This document shows, piece by piece, positions 1-10,905 of a stretch of 64,000 bases of DNA. The stretch comes from Rhabdornis inornatus (taxonomy: Eukaryota > Chordata > Aves > Passeriformes > Rhabdornithidae), in NCBI GenBank assembly GCA_013397075.1, contig VWZS01007633.1:162424-226423 (forward strand), in the 5' to 3' direction. The notes beneath the pieces are model-generated. The model saw only the letters and a program-made list of their open reading frames with translations. It searched no databases and was not told the DNA's origin. Position 1 is the stretch's first letter. The number at the start of each line of letters is the position of its first letter. Both the position numbers and the translations under genes were made by a program.

Positions 1-377
1 GCCACAGAAGGGAGGCTGTGCCCTCCTGGCTCAAACCATCCCCTCCACCCTCCTTCCCAGAAAAACCCCATTATACCCCCTGGGAAGATGAAATCAATGC
101 GTGGTTAATTCCCAGAGGGCAGAATTTCCCCAAAAAACTCTGTTTTGGCATCACTGGTTGAGCGAGAACTGGGCATCAGGACTCCCCATTGCCCGAAAAC
201 AACATTTAAAGCTGAGCCTTTCCTGGGCAGGTGAGCCTTTGATATCCTAAATTCTTTTATTAAGAGAATTCAGTTGCTTCTGGCACGCAGAACAGGTAGA
301 ACCACTCCAAATTTCAAGCTGGAACTGAGACAACAACGTTTGCATTGTTTTTCCTCTGATAGATCACTTTCCAGATT

Positions 378-450
378 GAAAAGAAAAAAAAAAAAAAACA
401 AAAAAACCACAAAAACCACAAAAAAAAAACCAACACAACAAGAAAAACAA
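378..450. repeat. A-rich simple sequence
   Basis: Long A runs broken by CA and CAA. Open frames across it encode only Lys/Asn/Thr or Phe/Val homopolymers and are not genes. Confidence 0.8.
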
Positions 451-756
451 ATTGTTACAATCCAACCAACAGGTGGCAAGGGAGCAGTTTGCCTTAAATT
501 CTTATTTGTAACTAAGGAAATCTCCCGGGATTAGCGTTGTTCTTGCCAATATGAGAAGTTTATCTGTGATTTTCCATCCTCAGGGGGACTGAGCTGCATT
601 AAACCCAACCTGCAGTTATTGCTCAGTGCTGCCAGCCCCATCTCCACATGAAATCACGCCTGGAGGGATCCTGATGGCACAGATCAGGCTCTGAGCATGG
701 AGCAAGGATCTGGCACTGCCTGGGATATGCCTGGATCCAGAGGAATTCTCCAGGGC

Positions 757-940
757 AAAAAAAGGGCAAAATGAGCAAAGAAAAAGGGCGAGAAAAGGGC
801 AAAAAAGGACAAAAAATGGGTGAACAAAAGAGGGGGAAAGGAAAAAAAACGGGAGGAAAAAGGGGAAAACGGGGGGAAGAAGGGCAGAAAAGGGGGGAAG
901 AGAGGAAAAGGGAAAAAAAGGGAGAAAAAAGGGCCCCCTT
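757..940 (+). repeat. polypurine (GA-rich) tract
   Basis: About 180 nt of nearly uninterrupted A and G on the plus strand, built from degenerate AAAAGGGG-like units with only scattered C and T. The open frames through it encode Lys/Gly/Glu low-complexity peptide and are artefacts. Confidence 0.8.
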
Positions 941-1742
941 ATTCACCACCTGCAATGCATGACAAAGTTCCAAACAATCCCAGGAGCCTCTGGATAAATT
1001 GGGATTGGCTTCTCCAAGCTGAAATGTTGCTGCATTGAGGCTTTTAGAGAGAAACTTCCCTATTACCCCCTTCAAGCCAAGGAAGTGGAATCTAATGCAG
1101 CTCCAAGGAAGGGCCCTGTATTTTGCCAGACAGGGTTTTCCTGAAAAATATCTTTACACTTCATAGTTCACCTTATTTTGGAGCAAATCAGGACTTTTTG
1201 AGGGGGGCTGCTGACGAGGAGAAGCTGGTGTGTGATCCCTTGGAGCCACAAGCTGTCACTGAGCGCTGCCCCGAGCTGCCAAAAAAAAAAAATCTGATTT
1301 CTCAGAGCTCCTCGCTTATCACATTATCAGGACACTGTGCAAGTTTCTGGTGGTTCATTGCCGCTGATGAGTGGGGAACAGCAGAGCAATAAAGAATATC
1401 CAGAGGCAGCTCCCAGCACCAGGCAGCAGCACAGGATGGGAGAGCTGATTAATCACTCCTTGGGCTGAGAGGAATTATTATTATTGCTCCATCCCTGTGC
1501 TGGGGATCACTGGAGCACTTGGCTGATCCTCTCCTTTCATCAACAGCAGCTCCTCTTCCCTCCAGAGCCTCTTGCAGGCTCTTTAAACTCTCTTTAACCA
1601 CTCCAAGTCCTGCCTCTCCAGGGTTTTGTTAACTCCTCTTAGTGTCTCCTGGGCACAAACCCCAGCAGGTGAAGCTGTGCCAGCTCAGAGCTTTGATTTC
1701 TCATTGCTGGGACCTTTATTAGGCAGCAAATCAAGGCACTGA

Positions 1743-1811
1743 ACAACTGAACTACAGCAAAACCTGGAGCTTGTTTTATACTACAGCAAAACCTGGGGCG
1801 TGTTTTATACA
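1743..1811 (+). repeat. short tandem duplication, unit about 29 nt
   Basis: The phrase ctacagcaaaacctgg followed by a tgttttata end occurs twice in succession. Confidence 0.6.
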
Positions 1812-2104
1812 GAACCCAACATTTATGTTCCACTTAGGAGCAGAAAGCCAAAATATTCTGTATAATCTGGTTAACAGCCCTGCTCCTGCTCGTTTTGAGC
1901 AGGGTGTTGCAGCTGCTCAGCAGGGCAGAGCTGATGCTGTTCACAAAATCCAAATTGGTCACTTGGCTCTGCCTCGCTGCCAGCCGGGACCCAGGACCTC
2001 TGCAACCTTTGATGGGATTAACACGAGTTCAAGGAAACACAGCAGCTCTGATTCAGCCCCGGTGTTTGGCAGGTTAAACTCGAATTTAACCCCTCTCCCC
2101 TGGG

Positions 2105-3356
2105 ATTGTGTAAGAGTTAAATAAGAATGCAGGGGTGAATTAAATAACAATCCATGTGTAAGAGTTAAATAAGAATGCAGGGGTGAATTAAATAACAATC
2201 CATGTGTAAGAGTTAAATAAGAATGCATGAGTAAAAATTAAATAACAGTGCCTGGGTAAATTAAATAACAATGCATGGGTAAGAGTTAAATAACAATACA
2301 TGTGTAAGAATTAAATAAGAATGCATGGGTAAATTAAATAACAATACAAGGGTAAGAGTTAAATAGCAATACACGTGTAGGAGTGAAATAACACATGGGA
2401 AAGAATTTAACAATAAATGTGTCAGAATGAAATAGCAATACATCTGTAGGAGTTAAATAACAGTACATGGGTAAATTAAATAGTGCATGTGTAAAAGTTA
2501 ATTAACAATAAATGTGTAAGAGTTAAATAACAATACATGTGTAGGAGTGAAGTAATACATGGGTAAGAGATAAATATCAATATATGGGTAAGAATTTAAC
2601 AATAAATGTGTAGGAATTAAATAGCAATACATCAGTAAAAGTTAAATAACAATACATGGGTAAATTAAATAAAAATGCAAGTGTAAGAGTTAAATAACAA
2701 TACAAGGGTAAGAACTAAACAATAAATGTGTAAGAATTAAATAACAGTACATGGGTAAGAGTTAAATAGCAATACCTCTCTAAAAGTTAAATAATAATAC
2801 ATGGGTAAGAGATAAATAACATTACATCTGTGAGTTAAATAACAATACATGGGTAAGAATTTACCAATAAATTGGTAAGAATTAAATAACAATACATCTG
2901 TAAAAGTTAAATAACAATGTATGTGCAAGAGTTAAATAATAATACATGGGTAAGAGATAAATGACATTACATCTCTAAGAGTTAAAGAATGATACATGGG
3001 TAAGAATTTAACAATAAATGTGTAGGAATTAAATAACAATACATGGGTAAGAGTTAAATAACAATACACAGGCAAGAGTTAAATAATACATGGGTAAGAA
3101 TTTAACAATAAATGTGTAAGAATTAAATGGCTATAAATCTGTAGGAGTTAAATGACAATGCATGGGTAAGAGATCAATGACATTACATCTCTAAGAGTTA
3201 AAGAATGATACATGGGTAAGAATTTAACAATAAATGTGTAAGAATTAAATGGCTATAAATCTGTAGGAGTTAAATGACAATGCATGGGTAAGAGATCAAT
3301 GACATTCCATCTGTAAGAGCTGAAGAACAATGCATGTGTAAGTTAAGTGACAATAC
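2105..3356 (+). repeat. AT-rich minisatellite, unit about 24 nt
   Basis: Roughly 1.25 kb of degenerate repeats of the form gtaagagttaaataacaata plus catgg. Units vary between a 'taagagttaaataacaatacat' type and a 'taagaatttaacaataaatgtg' type. Higher-order structure is visible: a 48-nt unit is duplicated near 2107-2202, and a block containing 'aattaaatggctataaatct' recurs 122 nt apart (3121 and 3243). There are no unique spacers and no coding potential. Confidence 0.9.
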
Positions 3357-6300
3357 ATCAGCACAGAGGGTTAGGCAGTGCAGAATTCAGGTTTTTGTCC
3401 CAGTTTGGCTTTTACTGCCCCAAGTTCCCCTCTGTCATCCCTCCACATGTCCCTTCAGAGCAGGGGACAGCCCAGGGCTGCTTTTGCTCCAGAACCAGCT
3501 GCCAACCCTGCAGACCCCCATCAGAAAATGCACTTCTGTGACATTTGTTCTTCACCTTCTCCTTATTCACACACGGCAGACTCTGGTATTCCAGTTCCAG
3601 AGGTTGCCCTGCTCCCCCAGGGCCAGGGAGAGCTCAGAAATTGCTGGGTGTGTCTGGTTCCAGCCCAAACCCCAAAGGCACAGGGGTTCAAGGATCTCAT
3701 CTCCTGCCCTGCTCCATCTCTTGTTCCCTCTCTGGCTCCCTGAGCAGCAGCAGCAGCCCGGATCCTCCCCCTCCATCTATTTTGGGTGTTCTGTGACATC
3801 CAACGCTGCAGCACAGCAGCTGCTCTGCTGCCACTGTCAACCTGGGCTATTTTTAGCTTTGTTCCAGTGAAAGGAAGCTTAAAGGAGGCAACTGTGTTCA
3901 TTACAGTCTCAAGAGCAATTGCCAGCCATCAGCCACTGTCTACATCAATTCTTTTATTAATTTGAGTGCAGCACTCGGGCCAGGAACATGTGCCTGCACT
4001 CTCAGCTGCACGCTGGCCCCAGCCTAGAGCCATTTAATTACCTCCATTAATAAGCAATAAGGCTCTTAAGAGCAACAATTTCCTTCTGCTGATCATTTCT
4101 GGGGCTCCCAGACAGAAAATGCTTTCTTTTTAACTCGTCTGGGAGGAAAAGAGCTGCGGATCACAGAGGAAATTTCAGGCAACTTTAATGGGCAGGATGT
4201 TTTTAATGCAGATCCTGCTGCACTTTGTGGGTTTAATTGCACCAGAAATGTGCATGACCGAACTCACAGCCTGTGAGAGTGGAAAACTTTAAATTAAGGA
4301 TGACTGACCCCACCAGAGCATGTGGAAAAAAGGACACGTCAAATATTAATGAGGAAAAAGAGGTGTGGAGATGGAATTTGGGACAGTGACAGCAAAACCT
4401 CCCCAAAGCACAGCTCAGTGTTGGCATCAGCTCCTTCCTGGCTGGATTTAAGGACAGGTAGCTCTGAAAATTCCATCAAAAATACCTTTACAGGGCTGCA
4501 ATAAAGTGCTTTTTACCTCTCAGGTTTGGTGCTTTTGAGTTCTGTGGTTTCATTTTTGTTTGCCTGTTCTTTAGGGAGAATCACAGTTTGATATCCTGAG
4601 TGAGGAGTGAATTCTCCCAGGCACACAAAATTTCCTAAAGCTCCCAGGGGATGTTCCAGGCTCTCCCAGATCCCAGAGCCACCTTTCCCAAGCAAATCCA
4701 TCCCCAGCAATAAATTCAGGAGGGAAGGGTTGGGGTGGATGCTGCAGGATTTCACTTCCCAGGTCAGCTTTAGGCACTAATTAAAAAATAAATAGTAAAA
4801 AAAAAGACTTCTTGGAGGAGATTTTACCCAAAACCAGAAGGGCCAGGATGTAAAATGCTGCTAAAAGTAGTTTTTAAGAGAAATTTGGCAAAGGAAAAAT
4901 CCCAAACCTGGACGAGCCTTCACAGGATTCTTATCAGGAGAAAGTTATCCAGGACTATTTAAAACTATAAAATATCTGCTGGCTTTTCAATGCTAATGGT
5001 CCCAGGAATGGCTGATCTTAAACTCTGCCAGGAAAATGCTTTTGATGTAATGAGACAAGAAAGGTTTCAAGATGTCACTGCAAAATTCATGACTGTTTTT
5101 GAGGCATAGGCAAAAATAAAATGTAAAAATACCCAGGTTTTCTTAGCAAGGAAACAGTTCCTGGAGTGGAACTGCAGTGGAAACTCTCCCTCCACGAGGA
5201 AGAACACAGAAACCCAGAAAAGTCAGAACTCCAAATGCTCACATTGGGATTTATCTCTGCTCTGGAGCTAAGGAATCACAAAACCTGGGCTTAGTGAGGT
5301 TTCTAGGCCACGCTCCCATCTGTACAAAGGCTGCTTCAAAAAGGAATTTGTGAGTTTGTGCTGCTCCTCTGCAGCAGGGGAACCCCCAGCACTGCACAAA
5401 CCTCCAGAAAAAAAAAAATCAGGGAACTGGAGCCACTGAAGCACCTGGGGGAGTGAATTTCCTTGGAAAAGCCCTGAAATCCCAAAGCTGAGCATGTGGG
5501 AAGGAAAGAGGCCCCACTCTGCTTCCAAAAAAAGAGACAAAATAATCTTTTTGGATTCTTTTTGGATTATTATTATTATTATTGCAGGGTCTTGGATTTC
5601 CCTGCCTCTTACAGGAAAGGCTGTGGGGAAATGCATGTGGCACTGAAGGGAGGGAAAAATTCACACTGAGCTGCCAGGGGTTCAGCAGCAGCCCTGGGTT
5701 CTCATCTGGTTTTCTCAGCAGTGTCAGAGCCAGTGGGCCACGGAAAACACCAAATACTGAGAGAAAAGCAGAATGTATTCCCCCAGCAGAGCTGCTGAAG
5801 GGAGGGAGAGCAGGGGAGGGGAGGGGAGGGAGGAGATTCAGTCCCTGATGTCCCTGAGCACCCCAAAAGCTGCTGTCCCTGCAGAGCCCACAATGTTCCT
5901 GCTACAGCCAGAAAAGGGGGACAAAGGCTCAGCTGGGACCGAGGTCAGGCAGGAGCTCGGTGTCAGAGCAAGGAGCAAAGCTGGGGGAAATGTTGGGACA
6001 TTTAATGCATTTAATGCATTTAATGCAATCCTCTCCTGGCTGCTCCTCTCCCCAGCACTGAAGGAACCCCACAAACCTGCCCAGACCTCTGAGACACCCC
6101 TCACCTCATTCCCCTTCTCTCCAGTTCCTCAAACCTTACTTCTTCCTCTCAAATCCCCCTGCTCCAAGCGTGTGAGAGGAGCAAAAAACCCCAAACCAGC
6201 AGCGTTTGCTCCTTTCAGAGGCAGCTGAGCTGGAATCAGCAGGGCAGGGATGTGAACGATGCCTGGCAGGGCAGAGCGCCGGCCCTGCCTGCCCGAAAAT

Positions 6301-6380
6301 CCACCCCAGCCTCTGTCAGAGCCCCCAGCCTCCTTCCACTGCTCGGGACACACCAAACCCTTGGCTTGGGAGCCGCTGGG
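3357..6380. other. intergenic, no gene recognised
   Basis: Single-copy sequence with short overlapping open frames on both strands and no recognisable protein, RNA gene or splice-linked exon set. Small simple repeats occur at 5565-5583 (ATT) and 6000-6027 (9-nt unit atttaatgc, three copies). Confidence 0.5.
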
Positions 6381-6567
6381 TGCCCGGGAGCACCTCTGGA
6401 TGCCCGGGAGCACCTCTGGATACCCGGGAGCACCTCTGGATGCTCAGGAGCACCTCTGGATGCTCGGGAACACCTCTGGATTCTCGAGAGCACCTCTGGA
6501 TGCTCAGGGACACCTCTGGATGATCGGGAGCACCTCTGGATGCTCGGGAACACCTCTGGATGCTCAG
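6381..6567 (+). repeat. 20-nt minisatellite, 9 phased copies
   Basis: Nine consecutive units of exactly 20 nt starting at 6381, 6401, 6421 and so on to 6541, consensus tgctcgggagcacctctgga, then a partial copy ending at an N (6568). Positions 1-10 of the unit vary; the last ten (cacctctgga) are invariant. Because 20 is not a multiple of three, each strand is open in several frames, which produces long spurious open frames. Confidence 0.95.
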
Positions 6568-6904
6568 NGCCCCCAGCACCTGCCAGGCCCTCAGTCATTA
6601 ACAAATGCCAGAGCTCAAAGTTTGTAATTCCAGCAGAAACGGAGCAGAGCAAGGCCAGGAGGAGCTGTGCCCTGCAAAGCCCCCCAGCCACAGCTGGGTT
6701 TGGGTTTCTCGCAGTTCCTGTCACCCAGAGCGCCATGAAAATGCTGGAGCTGTCCCCTGGGACAGGCGGGATCTCTGCAGCTGCAGCTCCCTCCCCTCCA
6801 GGGGCTGATAAAAGCAAATTCCCAAAAGAATTCGGGATGTTTGGAGAGCTGGATTCAGGTACCCAGCAGGGGAAACTGAGGCATGGAAGGAGAACCATCA
6901 CTGA

Positions 6905-7006
6905 GCTGGGGGACACTGAGCTGGGGGACACTCATCACCCAGTTTGGGGACATCCATCCCTCAATCTGGGGACACCCATCTCTCAGTTTGGGGACACCCA
7001 TCACTN
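6905..7006 (+). repeat. minisatellite of 'catcactcagtttggggaca' type, first block
   Basis: Four to five units of 22-24 nt, ending at an ambiguous base (N at 7006). The same unit reappears after the gap at 7328. Confidence 0.85.
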
Positions 7007-7271
7007 GGAGCTGCACATCTGTGCGGGGAGCAGGCTGGAGGGGAGCACAGCAGTGCCTGGGCAGGGGTTGCCATCTGCTGGTACCGAGGGGAATCCCGGA
7101 GCCCTGCCCAGCCCTGGAGCGAGGGGAATCCATGGAATTATCGGGAGCTTCGAGCTGGAAGCGCTTGGCAGGGATGCCAAAGGGTTGTCACAGCCATATC
7201 CCCCCGGAGCTGAGGGAGAAATTCTTTCCTGGTGGGAGCTGAGTGCTGGAAGTGCTGCCCAGGCTGGCTGG

Positions 7272-7327
7272 NNNNNNNNNNNNNNNNNNNNNNNNNNNNN
7301 NNNNNNNNNNNNNNNNNNNNNNNNNNN
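7272..7327. other. assembly gap (56 N)
   Basis: A run of N directly abutting the second block of the 22-nt minisatellite. The array probably collapsed or failed to assemble here. Confidence 0.99.
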
Positions 7328-7426
7328 CATCACTCAGTTTGGGGACACTCATCACCCAGTTTGGGGACACTCATCACTCAGTTTGGGGACACCCATCACT
7401 CAGTTTGGGGACACCCATCACTCATC
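7328..7426 (+). repeat. 22-nt minisatellite, second block
   Basis: About 4.5 near-identical units of catcactcagtttggggacac, the same family as 6905-7006. Confidence 0.9.
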
Positions 7427-7904
7427 TGCTCAGGGTGGCTTTTGGGGCTGTTTCACCACCAGGACCCCTCATTCCCCAGTGCCTTGAGCCTCCTGGGCTC
7501 CCCCTTCTGCCCGGAGCTGTTCCTGACCCCGGGGACCCTGGGATGTCACCCAGGCAGCCCCGGGATGTCACCCTGGCGAGCAGTTGCCATGGAGACCCTC
7601 TGGAGATGCCACAGGGGCACACGGAAGGGCAGTGGGAGCGGCCGTCATTAATTTAAGGCATTAAGCTCATTAGCGCTCATTAAACGCGGTTTGTTCTGGC
7701 CGCACAAAGCAAACAAAGCAGATCCCTGCCCCATTAAATAATGGGATCTGTTCTCGGGGCTGCAGGTGAGGCTCGGGGAGTAAAATAAACTGAATTAACA
7801 CAGACACAGCAAATGTCACTCTGTAGCAGGACGGTTTATCCCCTGTTCATCTGAAATAAAACCACGGCTGGTAATCCACTTCATCCTGAGCAGGGCTGGG
7901 TGGC

Positions 7905-8135
7905 TGAGGAGGGAGGGAAGGAAGGAGGGAGGGAGGGAAGGATGAGAAGGATGGATGGAGAGAAGGATGGAGGGAGGGATGGATGGACGGATGGATCCAT
8001 GGATGGATCCATGGATGATGGATGGATGGATGATGGATGGATGGATGGATGATGGATGGATGTTGGATGGATGGATGATGGATGATGGATGGATGGATGA
8101 TGGATGGATGGGGATGGATGGATGGAGGGATGCAG
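7905..8135 (+). repeat. GGAA/GGAT tetranucleotide microsatellite
   Basis: GGGA/GGAA units at the left pass into a long (TGGA)n tract with TGATGGA interruptions. The open frames Met-Asp-Gly-Trp (plus) and His-Pro-Ser-Ile (minus) are simple translations of the tetranucleotide. Confidence 0.95.
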
Positions 8136-10660
8136 ATGCAGATCAAACGCTCTGCTTTGTGGCCATGAGTGAAGGTCACCATGGTCAGGATGGATAAAGT
8201 GCTCCCAAAGAGCAGAAATCCCTCTGGTTTGCAGCAGCAGCAGCACTAAACCAGGACACCATCACAGCCGGGCTTTGGATGCTCCCTCCAGCTCAGGGAG
8301 TCCTAAAGACACCGAGTCTGAAGGCAGCACTACATAAATCCTGCTTTTGCATCTCTAGATATTCAGCATTCCGTGCCAAAACCAGGATCCAGCACAGGAA
8401 TTCTAAGCTCTGCCTATCCCTGCCCTGTTTTAAGCTGGGTTTAACAGCAGCATTTCCCCACAGGAGCTGTGGGGATGCAGTTTGTGCCATGGCCACTGTT
8501 AGGGGGTCACTTTTTGGGGGCTCCCTGGCCCTCACAAACCTCCCCAGGGATGCTTCCCCCACTGGGGATATTCCCCCACCCCTGTGATGCCACAAGAGCA
8601 GGAATCCAAGGGTCCAGCCCCATCCTGAGATGGTCTAAACTGGAATTTAATTAGGTCACTCCCCGGATACATTAAGCACAGATGTCCAGATTCAGGAGAT
8701 TACAGATTTATTGGACATTGATTAAACGTAAAAAAAAAATATAAAAATCAAATAAGAGTCACAGCTGAGTGCTGCAGCCATGTGCCAGCTCTCCCTGAGG
8801 GCAGCTGGAGCAGGCTGTAATTAATATTACACAGTCCTGACAGGCAAGATAAAAGTTCTGGCCAGGCCAGGGTGTAATTTAGGATCTATTTATTCTCCAG
8901 CAGAATTTATGAACTCGAGCAAACCCAGCAGAGGCAGATTTGTGGCTGATTTCCCTGCAAAGGGTGTCAGGAGCTCTCTCCTTCCTTAAACACGGCACAA
9001 AGCTCTGCCACCAGCACAGCAGAAATTCCAGGGAGAACTTCCATGGATGGATCCCAGCCCTCCCTGGGGATTTTTTTGGCGTTTTTTTTTTTTGTTTGTT
9101 TGTTTTTGTTTTGTTGGGTTTTGGGGTTTTTTTTGCTTTATTTTTTTGGGTTTTTGGGTTTTTTTTCTGTTCTGCCCGCAGGGAAAGCCCCGCTCCCCTC
9201 CCCTTAGCACCTCCCGAGGATGCTCAGCCCTGCATCAGCCTGCCCGGGACTGCAGAAATCCTGCAGGACGGAGGAGGAATTGCTGCATTTTCCACCAGCT
9301 TGCCTTAGAAACCTTGAAATCCAAGGAAATCCGGCAGGCACTGCAGTGGGACTGTGTTTGAGAGCATTTTATCCCAAATCCACGCCTTGTTTTCCTCCAT
9401 TCCTGCTGTCCCACCCTCCCCTCTCCCTGCCCTGCACGGTTCATGCAGCATTTAAATAATAAATTGCACGGCACTGTGTGATTTATAGCACCCAAGGAAG
9501 GTTATTAACAAAAACACTGGATAATTCATACAAATGAACTTGGATCTTGTGGTGGGAGGATTTCATTGAGGGTTTTAAAAGAGTTTAAAAAAATCCAAGG
9601 GTTGCCAGGGATTTGCAATCCTTGGATTGCGAATATAAAATATTTTAAGTGCTGTGTGTGTTTAGAGTGAGAATCTGAGGGTGATTTATGCAGGGTGACA
9701 CCTTGGGCTCAGCTTTCCAACTCATAACCTTGATAAACCAAATTATAATTATTATACCCTCAGAAAATAAGTGCCAGGGTAGGACAGGCCAGGAGGGAGG
9801 CTCAAGTTGTCTCTAAAGTCAGAGAAAAAGTCACCAAATATTCGACACAGAAACCACAAGAAATGAGTTTGCAACTCACAGCAGCTCGGTAAAGATCACT
9901 GAAATTAAAAAAGTACCAGGAGACAAAGTTTCAATGAGTGTCTCCACTAAAAAGAATTGGTTTACCTGGAAATTCCTGGGTCAAAGCAATCAGGAGGGAA
10001 AAGCCAGGACAAGGCAAACTCTGCTTCCCTCTAGGACAGGAGAGAAATTCCGAAATGCCTTCCAGGGAACAGGAGCCAGCACCTGAACCAGAGCTGAGCT
10101 CCAGCCTGTCAGGTTGCATTAATGCAGTTCTGGGTGTATAAAACAGAATATAAATGGAGCTCACGGGCTCTCCAAACATTTGTTTGTTTGTTCCAGCCAT
10201 TAATTTGTCATTCCTGGATGCTGCTGGGCCAGGGGAGAGCAGGAGGATGCGAGGCAGGGGATGCTGAGCTGGGGCAAAGGGAAGCACAGCAGAGGCACCA
10301 GGGCAAGGCTTGGGGCTCTTTGCCTCCTTCCCCTCCATCCTGACCGAGTTTAAATTCTGTCTGGATGGTTCCTGATCCCCACTGCTGGCAGTCCCAGCTC
10401 AGGGAAGGGCTGGGTGCTGAAAGAGCAGCGGTGCCCTGGAGGTGCTGGAGGTATTTGGGAAGAATTTCACGGCTCTCAGCTGCAGCCCTGCCCCAGAAAT
10501 GTCACTGCCCAGGGGCTCCCCGGGGCCATCTGCACCCACAGAGTGGCATTTGTTCTGAGACACCCTCTGTGCCCAAAATATCCGGGGCTGTGCCAGGGGT
10601 TTGCTCAGAACCAGTGAGCAGAGCAGGTGTGGGGTGTTCTCCAAATCCTTGGAGCAGTCC
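8136..10660. other. intergenic, no gene recognised
   Basis: No recognisable coding exon. Contains a T/G-rich low-complexity block at about 9068-9172 and otherwise unique sequence. Confidence 0.5.
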
Positions 10661-10669
10661 CACAGCTCT

Positions 10670-10905
10670 GTCCTTCTCCTGGGATCTCCTGCTCCCCACA
10701 TCCCTGGGATCTCCTGGGGGGTTCCTGCTCCCCACGTTCCTGGGATCTCCCAGGATCTCCCGGTGGGTTCCTGCTCCCCACAGTCCTGGGATGTCCTGGG
10801 GGATTCCTGCTCCCCACACCTCTCCTTCTCCTGGGATTTCCTGCTCCCCACATCCCTCTCCTTCCCCTGGGATGTCCTGGGGTTCCTGCTCCCCACACCT
10901 CTGTC
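10670..10905 (+). repeat. GC-rich minisatellite, unit 34-46 nt
   Basis: The core ctgctccccaca recurs at about 10689, 10725, 10771, 10807, 10841 and 10886, separated by variants of tccctgggatctcctggggg. All six frames are partly open, so the open frames here are repeat artefacts. Confidence 0.85.

Noticed and set aside
2105..3356. CRISPR-like regular array
   Set aside because: Units are contiguous and degenerate with no unique spacers, and the genome is avian.
6236..7487. Open frames of 231 codons (minus) and 411 codons (plus)
   Set aside because: They run through minisatellites, single Ns and an N gap; no domain is recognisable.
7955..8197. Open frame of Met-Asp-Gly-Trp repeats
   Set aside because: Simple translation of the TGGA microsatellite.
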